In this document: piece after piece, positions 34,178-46,050 of the stretch
Position numbering within the stretch: position 1 is the stretch's first letter
How the letters are laid out: each line of letters begins with the position of its first letter
Source of the DNA: JAZBPO01 sp963691775
Lineage (GTDB): Bacteria; Pseudomonadota; Gammaproteobacteria; Pseudomonadales; Azotimanducaceae
NCBI GenBank assembly: GCA_963691775.1
Contig: OY829369.1
Coordinates: 3,410,001-3,474,000 of the forward strand
Length of the DNA stretch: 64,000 bases
Reading direction: 5' to 3'
Program-made: the position numbers and the translations under genes
Notes under the pieces: generated by a model
The model's database searches: none
What the model was told of the DNA's origin: nothing
What the model saw: only the letters and a program-made list of their open reading frames with translations

Positions 34178-35524
34178 TCAGCGCCGGCGCCAGGCGCCGA
34201 ATTTCACCGACAGCGCGATCGCGCTGCCGAAGAAGCACATGGCCGTCGCGGCGGCGATGTAGATGCCTTCGATGCCGAACTCCAGAACTTCCGTGAGCAG
34301 GAGGGCGCCGCCCACGGCAAGGAAGATGCGCCCGACGGTCACCGCGATGGGCCAGAACATGCGGCCCGCGCCCTGGCTTGCGAAGTAGAGCGAGAGGCCC
34401 ATGCCCTGGAAGGCGAAGAACGGGCCGACGATGCGGATGTAGGTGGTCGCGGATTCAATCGCGCCGGTGTCTGCGGAGAAGGCTGGAATCCACGCGCCCG
34501 GGAAGAGGGCGAGCACGATGCCGACCGCACCCGCGAGGCCCGTGGCCATGGCGCCGCCGGTCAGGGCCACGCGCTCGGCGCGATCGGTGTCCTGGGCGCC
34601 GGTGGCGAGGCCGACGAGGGAGGTCATGGATGCGCCGATGCCGAACACCAGGGGGATGAGCAGGAACTCGATCCGTGAGCCGATGCCGTAGCCGGCCAGC
34701 GCCGCTTCGCCGTATTGGCCGACAAGAGCCGTGAGTGAAAGCACCACGCCGATGGTCAGGGCCGGCGACAGCGATGCGGGCAGAGCGACCCTGAGCACAT
34801 CGGCAAAGAGGGCGCGCTGCAGGTCGAAGGCGCCGAAGTGGAGGCGGACCGACTGCGAGGTGCCCATGAGGCGCACAAGCATGATCAGGCTGGTCACGGA
34901 TGCCGTGACGATGGTCGAGACGGCCGCGCCGACGATACCCATTTGCGGGAAGCCGAAGGCGCCGAGGATCAGGCAGCCCGAGAGCGCCATCTGCACGATG
35001 CCGTTTGCCATTTGCAGGTAGGCCGGGAACTGCATGTTGCCGGTGCCGCGATAGATTGCGCCCACCATGCCCAGCAGCCAGATGGATAGGCCGCCGGAAA
35101 AGAGGATGAAAGTGTATGCCTCGGCGGCTTCCAGCACGTCGCCCGTGCCGCCAAGCTGCACCAGCATCCACTCGCCTGCGACCAGGAACATCGCGAGGAA
35201 CAGCGCCGAGCCGACGGCGGCCAGCACCAGCACGTGCCAGATGAGCGCGTCGGCCCGTGCGCGATCACCCGCACCGAGAGCGCGCGCGATCGCTGACGCA
35301 ACGGCGCCGCCGAAGGCGCCCCCTGCCATGCCGTTCACGAGCATGAGGGCAGGGAAGACGAGGGCGATCGACGCGAGCGCCTGGGTGCCGAGGCGGCCGA
35401 TGAACCAGACCTCTGCAAGGCTGACGACCGACTGCAGCAGGAAAGCGATGGCGTTCGGCGTCGCCATACGCACTAGGAGCGGCGCGGGCGGCGCCGTGAG
35501 AAGGGTGCGGGTACGATTGTCCAT
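34178..35524 (-). CDS. MATE-family multidrug/cation antiporter
   Basis: 448 residues from ATG 35524. About twelve helices in two six-helix halves. The first half begins LLVRMATPNAIAFLLQSVVSLAEVWFIGRLGTQALASIALVFP, which is the MATE entry motif; the second begins ALPASLSPALTIGVVLSLTALVGQYGEAALAGYGIGSRIEFLL. Exports drugs or metabolites using Na+ or H+. The 3' end lies 43 nt beyond the EAF-repeat frame. Confidence 0.92.
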   Translation of the reverse strand: MDNRTRTLLTAPPAPLLVRMATPNAIAFLLQSVVSLAEVWFIGRLGTQALASIALVFPALMLVNGMAGGAFGGAVASAIARALGAGDRARADALIWHVLVLAAVGSALFLAMFLVAGEWMLVQLGGTGDVLEAAEAYTFILFSGGLSIWLLGMVGAIYRGTGNMQFPAYLQMANGIVQMALSGCLILGAFGFPQMGIVGAAVSTIVTASVTSLIMLVRLMGTSQSVRLHFGAFDLQRALFADVLRVALPASLSPALTIGVVLSLTALVGQYGEAALAGYGIGSRIEFLLIPLVFGIGASMTSLVGLATGAQDTDRAERVALTGGAMATGLAGAVGIVLALFPGAWIPAFSADTGAIESATTYIRIVGPFFAFQGMGLSLYFASQGAGRMFWPIAVTVGRIFLAVGGALLLTEVLEFGIEGIYIAAATAMCFFGSAIALSVKFGAWRRR

Positions 35525-35610
35525 GTGAGCGGAATGCACCCTCGCTGCGCGCAGGGGCGCGAGTGTGGGTGGTGCGTCCGGCCCTGACAAACTCCTTAAG
35601 GCATTGAGCT

Positions 35611-36372
35611 TTGAAGAAGATCTCGCGACGCATCCTTATTAGCGCACTGGCGCTCGGTGCCATCTTGGGCGCGCCGCGCGTGATGCGCCTGCTGCCCCTT
35701 GCGACGGAAGACAACTCTGGTCCTGAACGCGTCGTGCTCCTCCACGGCCTCGGTCGGACACGGCTCGCCATGGTTCTGCTCGAAGGGGAACTGCGAGCAG
35801 CAGGCTACGAGACGTATTCGATCGGGTACGCCTCCATGACCCTGGCGCCGGAGGAAATTCTCCAGGACGTATCGGCGAAGGTCGCGGCCTGCTGCGAGGC
35901 GAGCGACCGGCCCGTTCACTTCGTCGGCCACTCGCTTGGCGGGCTCATGGTGCGCGCGCTGCTCGCCGAGCAGCGGCCCGCAGCGCTCGGGCGTGTGGTC
36001 CTGCTGGGCGCGCCGAACGGAGGCAGTGAACTGGCCGATGCAAATCGGCACGGAACGCTCACGGCGCCCTTCCTGGAGCACGCCGGACCGAGCGCGCGCG
36101 CCCTCGGCACGGGCCCCGAGGACTTCGCTGCGCAATTGCCCGCCCCAGACTTCGAGGTGGGCGTGATTGCGGGAACGCGCGGTACGCCCCTTGGCGATCA
36201 GTGGCTGCCGAAGCCCAACGACGGACTGGTCAGCGTCGAGAGCGCCAGGCTCGAGGGCATGACCGACTTTCGCGTCTACCCCCTATCGCACTGGCGCTTG
36301 CGCAGCGACCCGGAGGTCGCGGCAGAGGTGGTGCACTTCCTGCGCGAGGGGCGTTTTCTGCCCAGGAGTTGA
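35611..36372 (+). CDS. lipase-like alpha/beta hydrolase
   Basis: 253 residues from TTG 35611. N-terminal hydrophobic signal or anchor (RRILISALALGAILGAP). VVLLHGLGRTRLAM gives the oxyanion loop, and VHFVGHSLGGLMVRALL contains the nucleophile Ser in GHSLGG. A candidate acid is in PNDGLVSVESA and the His is probably in PLSHWRL near the C-terminus. Probably an exported esterase/lipase. The ribosome site is AAGG about 9 nt before TTG. Confidence 0.82.
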   Translation: MKKISRRILISALALGAILGAPRVMRLLPLATEDNSGPERVVLLHGLGRTRLAMVLLEGELRAAGYETYSIGYASMTLAPEEILQDVSAKVAACCEASDRPVHFVGHSLGGLMVRALLAEQRPAALGRVVLLGAPNGGSELADANRHGTLTAPFLEHAGPSARALGTGPEDFAAQLPAPDFEVGVIAGTRGTPLGDQWLPKPNDGLVSVESARLEGMTDFRVYPLSHWRLRSDPEVAAEVVHFLREGRFLPRS

Positions 36373-36384
36373 GGCGCCCGCCGG

Positions 36385-38760
<2,376 letters not shown>

Positions 38761-38968
38761 GCGGTGAGCGTTCTCCTGATGGGGCGATGCGGCGCGCATG
38801 ATGAAGAGTCGGCGAGGCGCGCTCAATGCCAGTCTCTCGAAGTGTGCGCTGTGGGGTGACTGCGCTCGGGATCGAGCTTGGTGGGCGCATTCAGGAAGCC
38901 TTGCCAGGCCTCGCGCTCGGCGGACACCTCGTCGGCGATCGTGGATCGAGGCGTTGCTTCAGTCGAGG

Positions 38969-39157
38969 TTAGAAAGGGGCCTCAACGCCAAGGTCGCGGC
39001 AGATCTTGCGGACGAGAAGGTCGTTTATCTCACGGTGACGAGGAATGGCCGAGCGTCGATTCAATTCCGGATGGTGTCACCACGAGTGGCGTCCGCCTTC
39101 TCGTAGCAGTTCGCAACCGAATTGCTCGAGATGGCGGACCAGATCACGCCGTTTCAT
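38969..39157 (-). pseudogene. hicA: HicA toxin gene broken by an in-frame TGA
   Basis: From ATG 39157 the frame reads MKRRDLVRHLEQFGCELLRE, then GGRHSW, TGA at 39077-39079 (codon 27), and continues HHPELNRRSAIPRHREIND, LLVRKICRDLG to TAA 38969-38971. This is the full 62-codon HicA pattern (REGGRHS catalytic His; PRHREI end). TGA sits directly after a TGG Trp codon, where relatives often have Trp or another residue, so one G-to-A change explains it. The start overlaps the hicB stop (ATGA at 39154-39157). The toxin is expected to be a 26-residue fragment and dead. Confidence 0.85.
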
Positions 39158-39363
39158 ACGGCGATCTGCAATTCCTCGTAGCCGGTGCCCGCTGCTTCGC
39201 GCGCATCAGCGCGATTGAGCTCCAGCGCTTCGAGCAGGGTTTCGCGCAAGCTCTCGAGCAATGCTTCGCGCGAGTCCTCCTGGCAGTTGACGCCGGGCAC
39301 TTCCTCGATCCAGCCAATCCAGGCGTTACCGGCCTTTTTTATCAGTGCATTGTACTGAGACAT
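39154..39363 (-). CDS. hicB: HicB-family antitoxin
   Basis: 69 residues. YNALIKKAGNAWIGWIEEVPGVNCQEDSREALLESLRETLLEALELN matches the HicB partial RNase H-like fold. Here the antitoxin gene precedes the toxin, with AGAGGT 8 nt before ATG 39363. Intact while its toxin hicA is nonsense-mutated. It might still repress its own promoter or bind other HicA proteins. Confidence 0.88.
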   Translation of the reverse strand: MSQYNALIKKAGNAWIGWIEEVPGVNCQEDSREALLESLRETLLEALELNRADAREAAGTGYEELQIAV

Positions 39364-39928
39364 GGAGGTGACCTCTGATCCGGACGCAAGGATGACACAA
39401 GCCGGGTGTGCAGAGGTTTGGGGGAGACAAGGCTGACAAGTGCCCGAGACATTTGCTCGTTCGTCCCTTGGCGGTCAGTCCCGAATCGTGAGCAGCAGAT
39501 CACTCGTACCGGGGAAGCTCGACGCGAAACCAAGGGCCCCACCCGTGAGTGCAGCTTTGCCGATATGAGCTGGATTCTGTCCTTCACGGACGCGGACTCC
39601 TATCTCAGCGAGGCAGTTCGCCCGAAGCGGACGGCACCGCTGCGGAAGGTGGCGAACCGGCGCGCATTCGAATGGTCGCGCATGAACTGGAGCGGGTCCG
39701 TGCCCTTCGCCTCGATGCTCGAGCGCTCCCGTATGGGCCTGCGATCGGCTTCCTTGATCGACTCGCTGCCGAGTGCCACGCCTTGCGTCGCGGTGCGGGC
39801 CCCATGCGCAACCGAGGCCTGCCGGCGCACGCAGCGACAGGAACGGCGCCGAGCAGCTAACCAGAGCCGTGGCGCCGTGAGTGCTAGAATCCGCGCCCGC
39901 TGGACACTCAGGGAGGAATCTTCGAGCC
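39364..39928. other. intergenic before acnD
   Basis: About 565 bases. One frame (39549-39860) encodes RMVAHELERVRALRLDAR, which does not match a family I recognise and lacks a good start. No repeats seen. GGAGG at 39912-39916 belongs to the acnD start. Confidence 0.4.
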
Positions 39929-42523
39929 GTGAACGAGCGCTTCCGCACGCCCCTGCCGGGCACTGAACTCGACCACTTCGACACCCGTGCCGCCGTCGAG
40001 GCGATCCGGCCCGGGGCGTACGCCACGCTGCCGTACACCTCGCGCATCCTTGCCGAGCAGCTCGTCCGCCGCTGCGATCCGGAAACGCTCGAGGCGTGCC
40101 TCGGACAGATCGTGAACCGGCAGCGCGAGCTCGATTTCCCCTGGTATCCGGCGCGCGTCGTGTGTCACGACATTCTCGGCCAGACGGCGCTGGTGGACCT
40201 CGCGGGCCTGCGCGATGCGATCAAGGATCAGGGGGGCGACCCGGCGAAGGTGAACCCCGTGGTGCCGACTCAGCTCATCGTCGATCACTCCCTCGCCGTG
40301 GAGCATCCCGGCTTCGAGGAAGGCGCGTTCGAGAAGAACCGGGCGGTGGAAGAGCGCCGCAATGCGGACCGCTTCCATTTCATCAACTGGTGCAAGGACG
40401 CCTTCGAGAACGTGGACGTGATTCCGCCGGGCAACGGGATCATGCATCAGATCAATCTGGAGAAGATGTCGCCGGTCGTGCAGGTGCGCGAAGGCGTCGC
40501 CTTCCCGGACACCTGCGTGGGCACCGACTCGCACACGCCCATGGTCGATGCGCTCGGCGTCATCTCGGTCGGCGTCGGTGGCCTCGAGGCGGAGACGGTC
40601 ATGCTCGGTCGTCCGTCCATGATGCGCCTGCCCGACATCGTGGGCGTGGAGCTGGTCGGCACGCTCGCCCCGGGCGTCACCGGCACCGATCTCGTGCTTT
40701 CGCTTACAGAGTTCCTGCGCCGTGAGCGCGTAGTGGGGGCTTACCTCGAATTCTACGGGGAGGGCGCAGACAGCCTCACCGTGGGCGATCGCGCGACCAT
40801 CGCGAACATGACACCGGAATACGGCGCCACGGCCGCGATGTTCTACATCGACGACAAGACCCTCGATTACCTCCGCCTCACCGGCCGCGAGGACGCACAG
40901 GTGCAGCTTGTCGAGGCGTTCGCGAAGCACGCAGGGCTCTGGGCGGACGACCTGAAGACCGCCGAGTACGAGCGCGTGCTCCGCTTCGACATGAGCGACG
41001 TCACTCGCACGCTGGCTGGCCCCTCGAACCCACACGCCAAGTTGCCCGTGTCCGAGCTTGCCTCGCGCGGCATCGCCGGCGAGTGGGTAGAGGAAGACGG
41101 CAAGATGCCCGACGGCGCAGTGATCATCGCCGCCATCACCAGCTGCACGAACACCTCGAACCCGCGAAACATGGTGGCCGCCGGCCTCATCGCGCGGAAC
41201 GCCAATGCGCGTGGCCTCACGCGCAAGCCCTGGGTGAAAACCTCGCTCGCGCCCGGCTCCAAGACCGTGAAGACCTACCTTTCCGAAGCGAACTTGCTGC
41301 CTGAACTGCAGCAGCTCGGCTTCGACGTGGTGGCCTTCGCCTGCACCACCTGCAACGGCATGAGCGGTGCGCTCGACCCGGTGATCCGCGACGAGATCAT
41401 CGAGCGCGACCTGTACGCCACCGCCGTGCTCTCCGGGAACCGGAACTTCGACGGACGCATTCACCCCTATGCGAAGCAGGCGTTCCTTGCTTCGCCGCCG
41501 CTCGTGGTGGCCTACGCCATTGCCGGCACCATCCGCTTCGACATCGAGCAGGACGTGCTCGGCGTCGATGCCGAGGGCAATGAGGTGCGCCTCGCCGACA
41601 TCTGGCCGAGCGACGAGGAGATCGACGCGATCGTGGGAGAGGCGGTGAAGCCGCAGCAGTTCCGCGACGTGTACGACCCCATGTTCATCAAGGTGGCCGA
41701 CACAACCGACGCGATTTCGCCGAACTACGACTGGCGCGAGATGAGCACCTACATCCGCCGGCCGCCGTACTGGGAAGGGGCGCTTGCGAAGCCGCGCACC
41801 CTGAAGGAGATGCGTCCGCTCGCCGTATTGCCCGACAACATCACCACCGATCACCTGTCGCCGTCGAACGCGATCCAGCTCGCAAGCGCGGCGGGCGAGT
41901 ACCTCGCGAAAATGGGCGTGCCGGAAGAAGACTTCAATTCCTACGCCACCCACCGCGGCGACCATCTCACGGCGCAGCGCGCGACCTTCGCGAACCCGAA
42001 GCTCTTCAACGAGATGTGCCGTGACGAGCAGGGCGAGGTGCGCCAGGGCTCCCTCGCGCGCCTCGAGCCGGAAGGTGAGGTGATGCGCATGTGGGAATGC
42101 ATCGAAACCTACATGGAGCGCGGCCAGCCGCTGTGCATCATCGCGGGCGCGGACTATGGCCAGGGCAGCTCGCGCGACTGGGCGGCCAAGGGCGTACGTC
42201 TGGCAGGCGTGGAGGCAATCGTGGCCGAGGGCTTCGAGCGCATTCACCGCACGAACCTCATCGGCATGGGCGTGTTGCCGTTGCAGTTCATGGACGGCGA
42301 GACCCGCGAGACTTACGGCATCGACGGTACGGAAACCTTCTCGGTGCTCGGTGACCTCGCGCCGCGGGCGGAGATGACGCTCGTGATCACGCGCAGGAAC
42401 GGCGAGACGGTGGAGGTGCCGGTCACAAGCCGCCTCGACACGGCTGAAGAAGTCACCGTTTACGAAGCTGGCGGCGTGCTGCAGCGCTTTGCGCAGGACT
42501 TCCTGGCCGGCGAAGCCGCCTGA
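39929..42523 (+). CDS. acnD: Fe-S dependent 2-methylisocitrate/aconitate hydratase AcnD
   Basis: 864 residues from GTG 39929. Aconitase fold with 4Fe-4S Cys ligands in AITSCTNTSNPRNMVAAG and ACTTCNGMSG, plus CVGTDSHTPMVDALGVISVGVGGLEAE and the C-terminal swivel domain with YGQGSSRDWAAKG. The directly following prpF identifies it as the AcnD-type enzyme of the methylcitrate cycle (propionate breakdown) rather than house-keeping AcnA. It dehydrates 2-methylcitrate and PrpF isomerises the product. No prpB, prpC or prpR is in the window. A long antisense frame lies opposite and is a shadow. Confidence 0.93.
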   Translation: MNERFRTPLPGTELDHFDTRAAVEAIRPGAYATLPYTSRILAEQLVRRCDPETLEACLGQIVNRQRELDFPWYPARVVCHDILGQTALVDLAGLRDAIKDQGGDPAKVNPVVPTQLIVDHSLAVEHPGFEEGAFEKNRAVEERRNADRFHFINWCKDAFENVDVIPPGNGIMHQINLEKMSPVVQVREGVAFPDTCVGTDSHTPMVDALGVISVGVGGLEAETVMLGRPSMMRLPDIVGVELVGTLAPGVTGTDLVLSLTEFLRRERVVGAYLEFYGEGADSLTVGDRATIANMTPEYGATAAMFYIDDKTLDYLRLTGREDAQVQLVEAFAKHAGLWADDLKTAEYERVLRFDMSDVTRTLAGPSNPHAKLPVSELASRGIAGEWVEEDGKMPDGAVIIAAITSCTNTSNPRNMVAAGLIARNANARGLTRKPWVKTSLAPGSKTVKTYLSEANLLPELQQLGFDVVAFACTTCNGMSGALDPVIRDEIIERDLYATAVLSGNRNFDGRIHPYAKQAFLASPPLVVAYAIAGTIRFDIEQDVLGVDAEGNEVRLADIWPSDEEIDAIVGEAVKPQQFRDVYDPMFIKVADTTDAISPNYDWREMSTYIRRPPYWEGALAKPRTLKEMRPLAVLPDNITTDHLSPSNAIQLASAAGEYLAKMGVPEEDFNSYATHRGDHLTAQRATFANPKLFNEMCRDEQGEVRQGSLARLEPEGEVMRMWECIETYMERGQPLCIIAGADYGQGSSRDWAAKGVRLAGVEAIVAEGFERIHRTNLIGMGVLPLQFMDGETRETYGIDGTETFSVLGDLAPRAEMTLVITRRNGETVEVPVTSRLDTAEEVTVYEAGGVLQRFAQDFLAGEAA

Positions 42524-42545
42524 CCCGAAAAGGACGAGCACGAGC

Positions 42546-43751
42546 ATGAGCCAGCGTTTTCCGCCGCAGATCCGGGTGCCCGCCACGTACATGAGAGGTG
42601 GCACATCCAAGGGGGTGTTCTTCCGCCTGGAAGATCTGCCCGAGGCAGCACAGGTGCCGGGCGAAGCGCGGGATGCGCTGTGCCTGCGCGTGATCGGCAG
42701 CCCCGATCCCTATGGCAAGCACACCGACGGCATGGGCGGTGCCACCTCGAGCACCTCGAAGATCGTGATCGTGTCGCCGAGCAGCGAGCCCGGGCATGAC
42801 GTGGATTATCTGTTCGGACAGGTTTCCATTGATCAGCCCTTCGTGGACTGGTCGGGCAACTGCGGCAACCTCTCGGCAGCCGTGGGCCCGTTCGCGATCG
42901 CGAGCGGCTACGTGGATTCGGCGAAGATTCCCGAGAATGGCACCTGCGAAGTGCGCATCTGGCAAGCGAACATCCAGAAGACGATCCTGAACCAGGTGCC
43001 GATCACGGATGGTGAGGTGCAGGAGACCGGGGACTTCGAGTTGGATGGGGTGACGTTCCCGGCGGCGGAGATTCCGGTGGACTTCATGAATCCGGTGGAT
43101 CCGGATGAGGCGTTGTTTCCGACGGGGAATCTTGTGGATCAGCTCGATGTGGCCGGGGTCGGGACGCTCGAGGCGACGATGATCACTGCAGGGATCCCTA
43201 CGATCTTCGTGAATGCCGAGGCCATCGGGTACACGGGGTGTGAGCTGCAGGATGACATCAACGGGGATGCGGCGGCGCTGGAGAAGTTCGAGCTGATTCG
43301 GGCTCATGGTGCGGTGGCGATGGGGTTGATCTCGGATGTGAGCGAGGCGGCTTCGCGGCAGCACACGCCGAAGGTGGCGTTTGTGGCGGAGCCGAAGAGC
43401 TACGCGGCTTCGAGCGGGAAGGAAGTTACCTCGGACGCCATCGATCTTAACGTGCGTGCGCTTTCTATGGGCAAGCTGCATCACGCAATGATGGGGACAG
43501 CTGCTGTGGCGATTGCGGCGGCTTCGGCTGTGCCAGGGACGTTGGTGAATCTGGCCGCCGGTGGTGGTGAGCGGGATGGGGTGACGTTTGGGCATCCCTC
43601 CGGGACGTTGCGGGTTGGGGCTGAGGCTTCGCAGGACGGGGGCGACTGGGTGGTGACTCGGGTGCGGATGTCGCGGAGTGCTCGGTTTCTGATGGAGGGC
43701 GTGTTGGGAATTCCGCGGTTGCCCGACGCTACATTGCGTCTTAGATGCTAG
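42546..43751 (+). CDS. prpF: 2-methylaconitate cis-trans isomerase PrpF (C-terminal end altered)
   Basis: 401 residues from ATG 42546. PrpF features: PATYMRGGTSKGVFFRLEDLP, DGMGGATSSTSKIVIVSPS, SGNCGNLSAAVGPFAI, NTTVxxQ-like segment around DEALFPTGNLVDQL. Isomerises the AcnD product. Codon use changes near 43020: earlier codons mostly end in C or G (GGC, ATC), later ones favour GGG, TTG and GAT (TTGGATGGGGTGACG). The last 17 residues (VLGIPRLPDATLRLRC) differ from the two other copies of the gene's end in this window, the first of which reads VVRIS at its terminus. This suggests a recombined 3' end. Confidence 0.9.
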   Translation: MSQRFPPQIRVPATYMRGGTSKGVFFRLEDLPEAAQVPGEARDALCLRVIGSPDPYGKHTDGMGGATSSTSKIVIVSPSSEPGHDVDYLFGQVSIDQPFVDWSGNCGNLSAAVGPFAIASGYVDSAKIPENGTCEVRIWQANIQKTILNQVPITDGEVQETGDFELDGVTFPAAEIPVDFMNPVDPDEALFPTGNLVDQLDVAGVGTLEATMITAGIPTIFVNAEAIGYTGCELQDDINGDAAALEKFELIRAHGAVAMGLISDVSEAASRQHTPKVAFVAEPKSYAASSGKEVTSDAIDLNVRALSMGKLHHAMMGTAAVAIAAASAVPGTLVNLAAGGGERDGVTFGHPSGTLRVGAEASQDGGDWVVTRVRMSRSARFLMEGVLGIPRLPDATLRLRC

Positions 43752-44329
43752 GTCCGGTGACCTCCGGCGGTGTCACCACCCGGCCCTCCCAGACTCCTGC
43801 TTCCGCGTCAGTTCTTGCGAAATCGCAAGGACTAGAGCACTGCGTGGCAGCCCGCCCAGAGCGATGAACTATTCTGGCGCCCTCCCATTGGGCGTGAAGG
43901 GTGCGATCTAGCGCCATAGGCTAAGAAGTCGGCAGACGCCGTTTCCTTTGAATAGATCAGCCGCCGCACGCCACGCCAGGAAGATGACCTTGCGTGCAAC
44001 CGTTGTGGCTTGCCTTGCTCGCAGACCTCACTGGGTGGAAGTCTAGGTAGAATCGCGGAAGTCTGTCGTTAACTTGCTGATGGATGGAATATGGGAGCCC
44101 GGTGCTGGTAGCGCGGCTTCACTTGAGGGAGCGGATTGGTGCAGCCAGAGATCCTTCAATGGGCCCTAAGTTCTCCGGACAAGCCAACCCGCGTGGTTCG
44201 TCTTGTGAAGCAATCCAGCCTTGGCTGTCGCGCTGATTAATCCAACTATGCGCAATCATTTATACGGTTAGCTTCACGCCAGGCTGTTGTTGTCCGCACG
44301 CTCAATTTTCGGCTACGTCTCGCCGCAGC
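43752..44329. other. intergenic at the start of the accessory region
   Basis: 578 bases with no gene or frame of note, and less GC-rich than the flanking chromosome. Holds two hairpins: GGTGAC (43756-43761) with GTCACC (43772-43777), just after the prpF stop, and CTTGCG-AAAT-CGCAAG (43814-43829). Marks the junction between conserved chromosome and island. Confidence 0.55.
43756..43777 (+). terminator. hairpin after prpF (weak terminator candidate)
   Basis: A 6-bp perfect stem GGTGAC/GTCACC with a 10-nt loop starts 5 nt after the stop of prpF. No run of T follows, so factor-independent termination is doubtful. Confidence 0.3.
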
Positions 44330-45049
44330 CTACTCAGGCGTGCGCTCTGGTCCGCTCCAGAAGTTGTCAGGAACCCGCTTTCCAATAATAGGATAGCTGA
44401 GATACATAAACGGAGTATCTAGGAGAGCAACGAAAACTTTTACAGCCCAGCCGGTGACAATGATGTTGATTAAAGTATTGAATGGAACACTGCCAGCAAA
44501 CGCTAGGCTGAAGAACACGATACTATCGAGTAACTGGGAAGAAACTGTGCTTGCCGTGTTTCGTAACCATAGGAATCTCGCTCCCGCTCCCCGGCCTTCC
44601 TTCAGCTTGTGGAAGAACCAAACGTCAAATGTTTGAGCAATAGCGTAAGCAATGAAGGAAGCAGCTGCGATTCTCGGGACGGCCGAAAATACGGTATTCA
44701 TTGCGTCAGAGACTGTTTCTGAGTCGGCAAAGGCCTCGAACTGCAGTACGCCCTGGCTCATGAACACGAAAAGAGTTAGGCCCAAGAAGCCCATCCACAC
44801 CGATCGATAGCCTTCCTTTTTTCCATGGTGCTCCGAAAGTATGTCAGTGGCGATGAATATAGCTGCATAGAATGTATTCGACACGTTGGTGACGAAGCCG
44901 AATATCGGTATCAGCTTAGACGCGAATGCGCTAACTAGCACAACGTTTACGACGATTGTTAAGTAAAGCCATTCTTTTCCCAGTCGCCACGCGAACAGGA
45001 CGAATGCTAGGTCTACAATGGTAATAACGAAGAACCAGAATTCATTCAT
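44330..45049 (-). CDS. queuosine precursor transporter, VUT (YhhQ) family
   Basis: 239 residues with six hydrophobic segments. The VUT family features include NVSNTFYAAIFIATDILSEHHGKKEGYRSVWMGF, then a region with ADSETVSDAMNTVFSAVPRIAAASFIAYAIAQTFDVWFFHKLK and RNTASTVSSQLLDSIVFFSLAFAG. Imports queuosine precursors (preQ0/preQ1) for tRNA modification. Codon usage is visibly less GC-rich than in acnD, so it was probably acquired with the island. No other queuosine genes are in the window. Confidence 0.9.
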   Translation of the reverse strand: MNEFWFFVITIVDLAFVLFAWRLGKEWLYLTIVVNVVLVSAFASKLIPIFGFVTNVSNTFYAAIFIATDILSEHHGKKEGYRSVWMGFLGLTLFVFMSQGVLQFEAFADSETVSDAMNTVFSAVPRIAAASFIAYAIAQTFDVWFFHKLKEGRGAGARFLWLRNTASTVSSQLLDSIVFFSLAFAGSVPFNTLINIIVTGWAVKVFVALLDTPFMYLSYPIIGKRVPDNFWSGPERTPE

Positions 45050-45081
45050 CAGTCGACTCCGCTAAAGAACTGGCGCTTGTT

Positions 45082-46050
45082 CTATGTTCGGGTTGAAACT
45101 AGTTCGCCGAGCCGTTTAAGTAGCCCGTATACTGATTTGGGTGCCAGAGCGCACATCGAAAACGATAGGAACGCGCCAAATGCCTCAGCGCCGTCGAAGA
45201 AAAGCGCGCGGAAATCAAACGGTGACCAGTTAGAAATGTAGAGCATGACGACAACCGATAGGGCGCTGAGTGCCCCCATTACAGTTCGGGCGGATTTGCT
45301 CGGCCCGCCTTGTGAGCTCAATGTCGTCGTTGAAAATAGGAGCGAAAGTAGGAAGCAGAAGAAGAACATGCCGCCTCGTTTATCCAGCCACTCTCGAAAT
45401 ACGTTTGGGTACGCTTTAATTACGATGGAGCTAGAAGTCTGCATTTCGTAATCGGGTCTCAGGGTTGTCGTCCCACCCGATCGTCTACTCCACGGCTCGG
45501 AGACTTTTTCGATGTATCCCCATTCCGGTTCTAGGATTCTCAGTTCTACTACCTTCGCGTAGCGAATCCGCGCGGCGCCTGCCAAGTATTCGGGAAGCGT
45601 TTCGTCAGAGAATGACACGAGCATCTCGTGGCTATTGTTTCGATCGCCGCGCGGTCTGGTGAGGCCCGGAACGAAAAAGCGCAGGCGCCCTTCACTGCGA
45701 GAAGAGTCTAGTCGTAGTCCCATCCAAAGAGAACGCTCACCAACCGCTTGGGCGAACCAGCCTGCTACATGAGACGCGAATGCACCTTCGGGCCGAGGCT
45801 CTGCTTGGACCTCTTGAGGAGCATCTTCGTCTGAGAGTCGGAGTGATGTAATCGCGATGATCTCAGGCCCTGGCTTGGCTCGCTTAAATGTGACGTCAAC
45901 AGCAGAGTCCTCGCCGGGTGGCCCAAGTCGAACAATCAGCGTGGCTTCTACTTCAGCGCCAAGCGTACTCGCTTTAGCTGCATACGCTTCCCCTGTGGAG
46001 ACTAGCAACAGAGCTAGCACCATGAAGCTGCCCAGGATTCTCCGCAGCAT
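45082..46050 (-). CDS. hypothetical membrane protein with signal peptide
   Basis: 322 residues. Signal peptide LRRILGSFMVLALLLVSTGEAYA, a long extracytoplasmic part (about 25-225, with a beta-rich pattern such as VDVTFKRAKPGPEIIAITSL), then three helices (FFFCFLLSLLFS; VMGALSALSVVVMLYIS; AFGAFLSFSMCALA). No family recognised. Less GC-rich than the conserved chromosome, like the preceding transporter, 32 nt away on the same strand. Could be cargo of the island. Confidence 0.7.
   Translation of the reverse strand: MLRRILGSFMVLALLLVSTGEAYAAKASTLGAEVEATLIVRLGPPGEDSAVDVTFKRAKPGPEIIAITSLRLSDEDAPQEVQAEPRPEGAFASHVAGWFAQAVGERSLWMGLRLDSSRSEGRLRFFVPGLTRPRGDRNNSHEMLVSFSDETLPEYLAGAARIRYAKVVELRILEPEWGYIEKVSEPWSRRSGGTTTLRPDYEMQTSSSIVIKAYPNVFREWLDKRGGMFFFCFLLSLLFSTTTLSSQGGPSKSARTVMGALSALSVVVMLYISNWSPFDFRALFFDGAEAFGAFLSFSMCALAPKSVYGLLKRLGELVSTRT

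Noticed and set aside
39077..39079. TGA in hicA as a second selenocysteine codon
   Set aside because: HicA has no redox Cys at this position; the codon follows Trp and a single G-to-A change from a sense codon explains it. No SECIS-like hairpin was noticed downstream.
39908..42610. 900-codon open frame opposite acnD
   Set aside because: It is antisense to a clear aconitase gene and results from GC-rich third positions; its product resembles no family.
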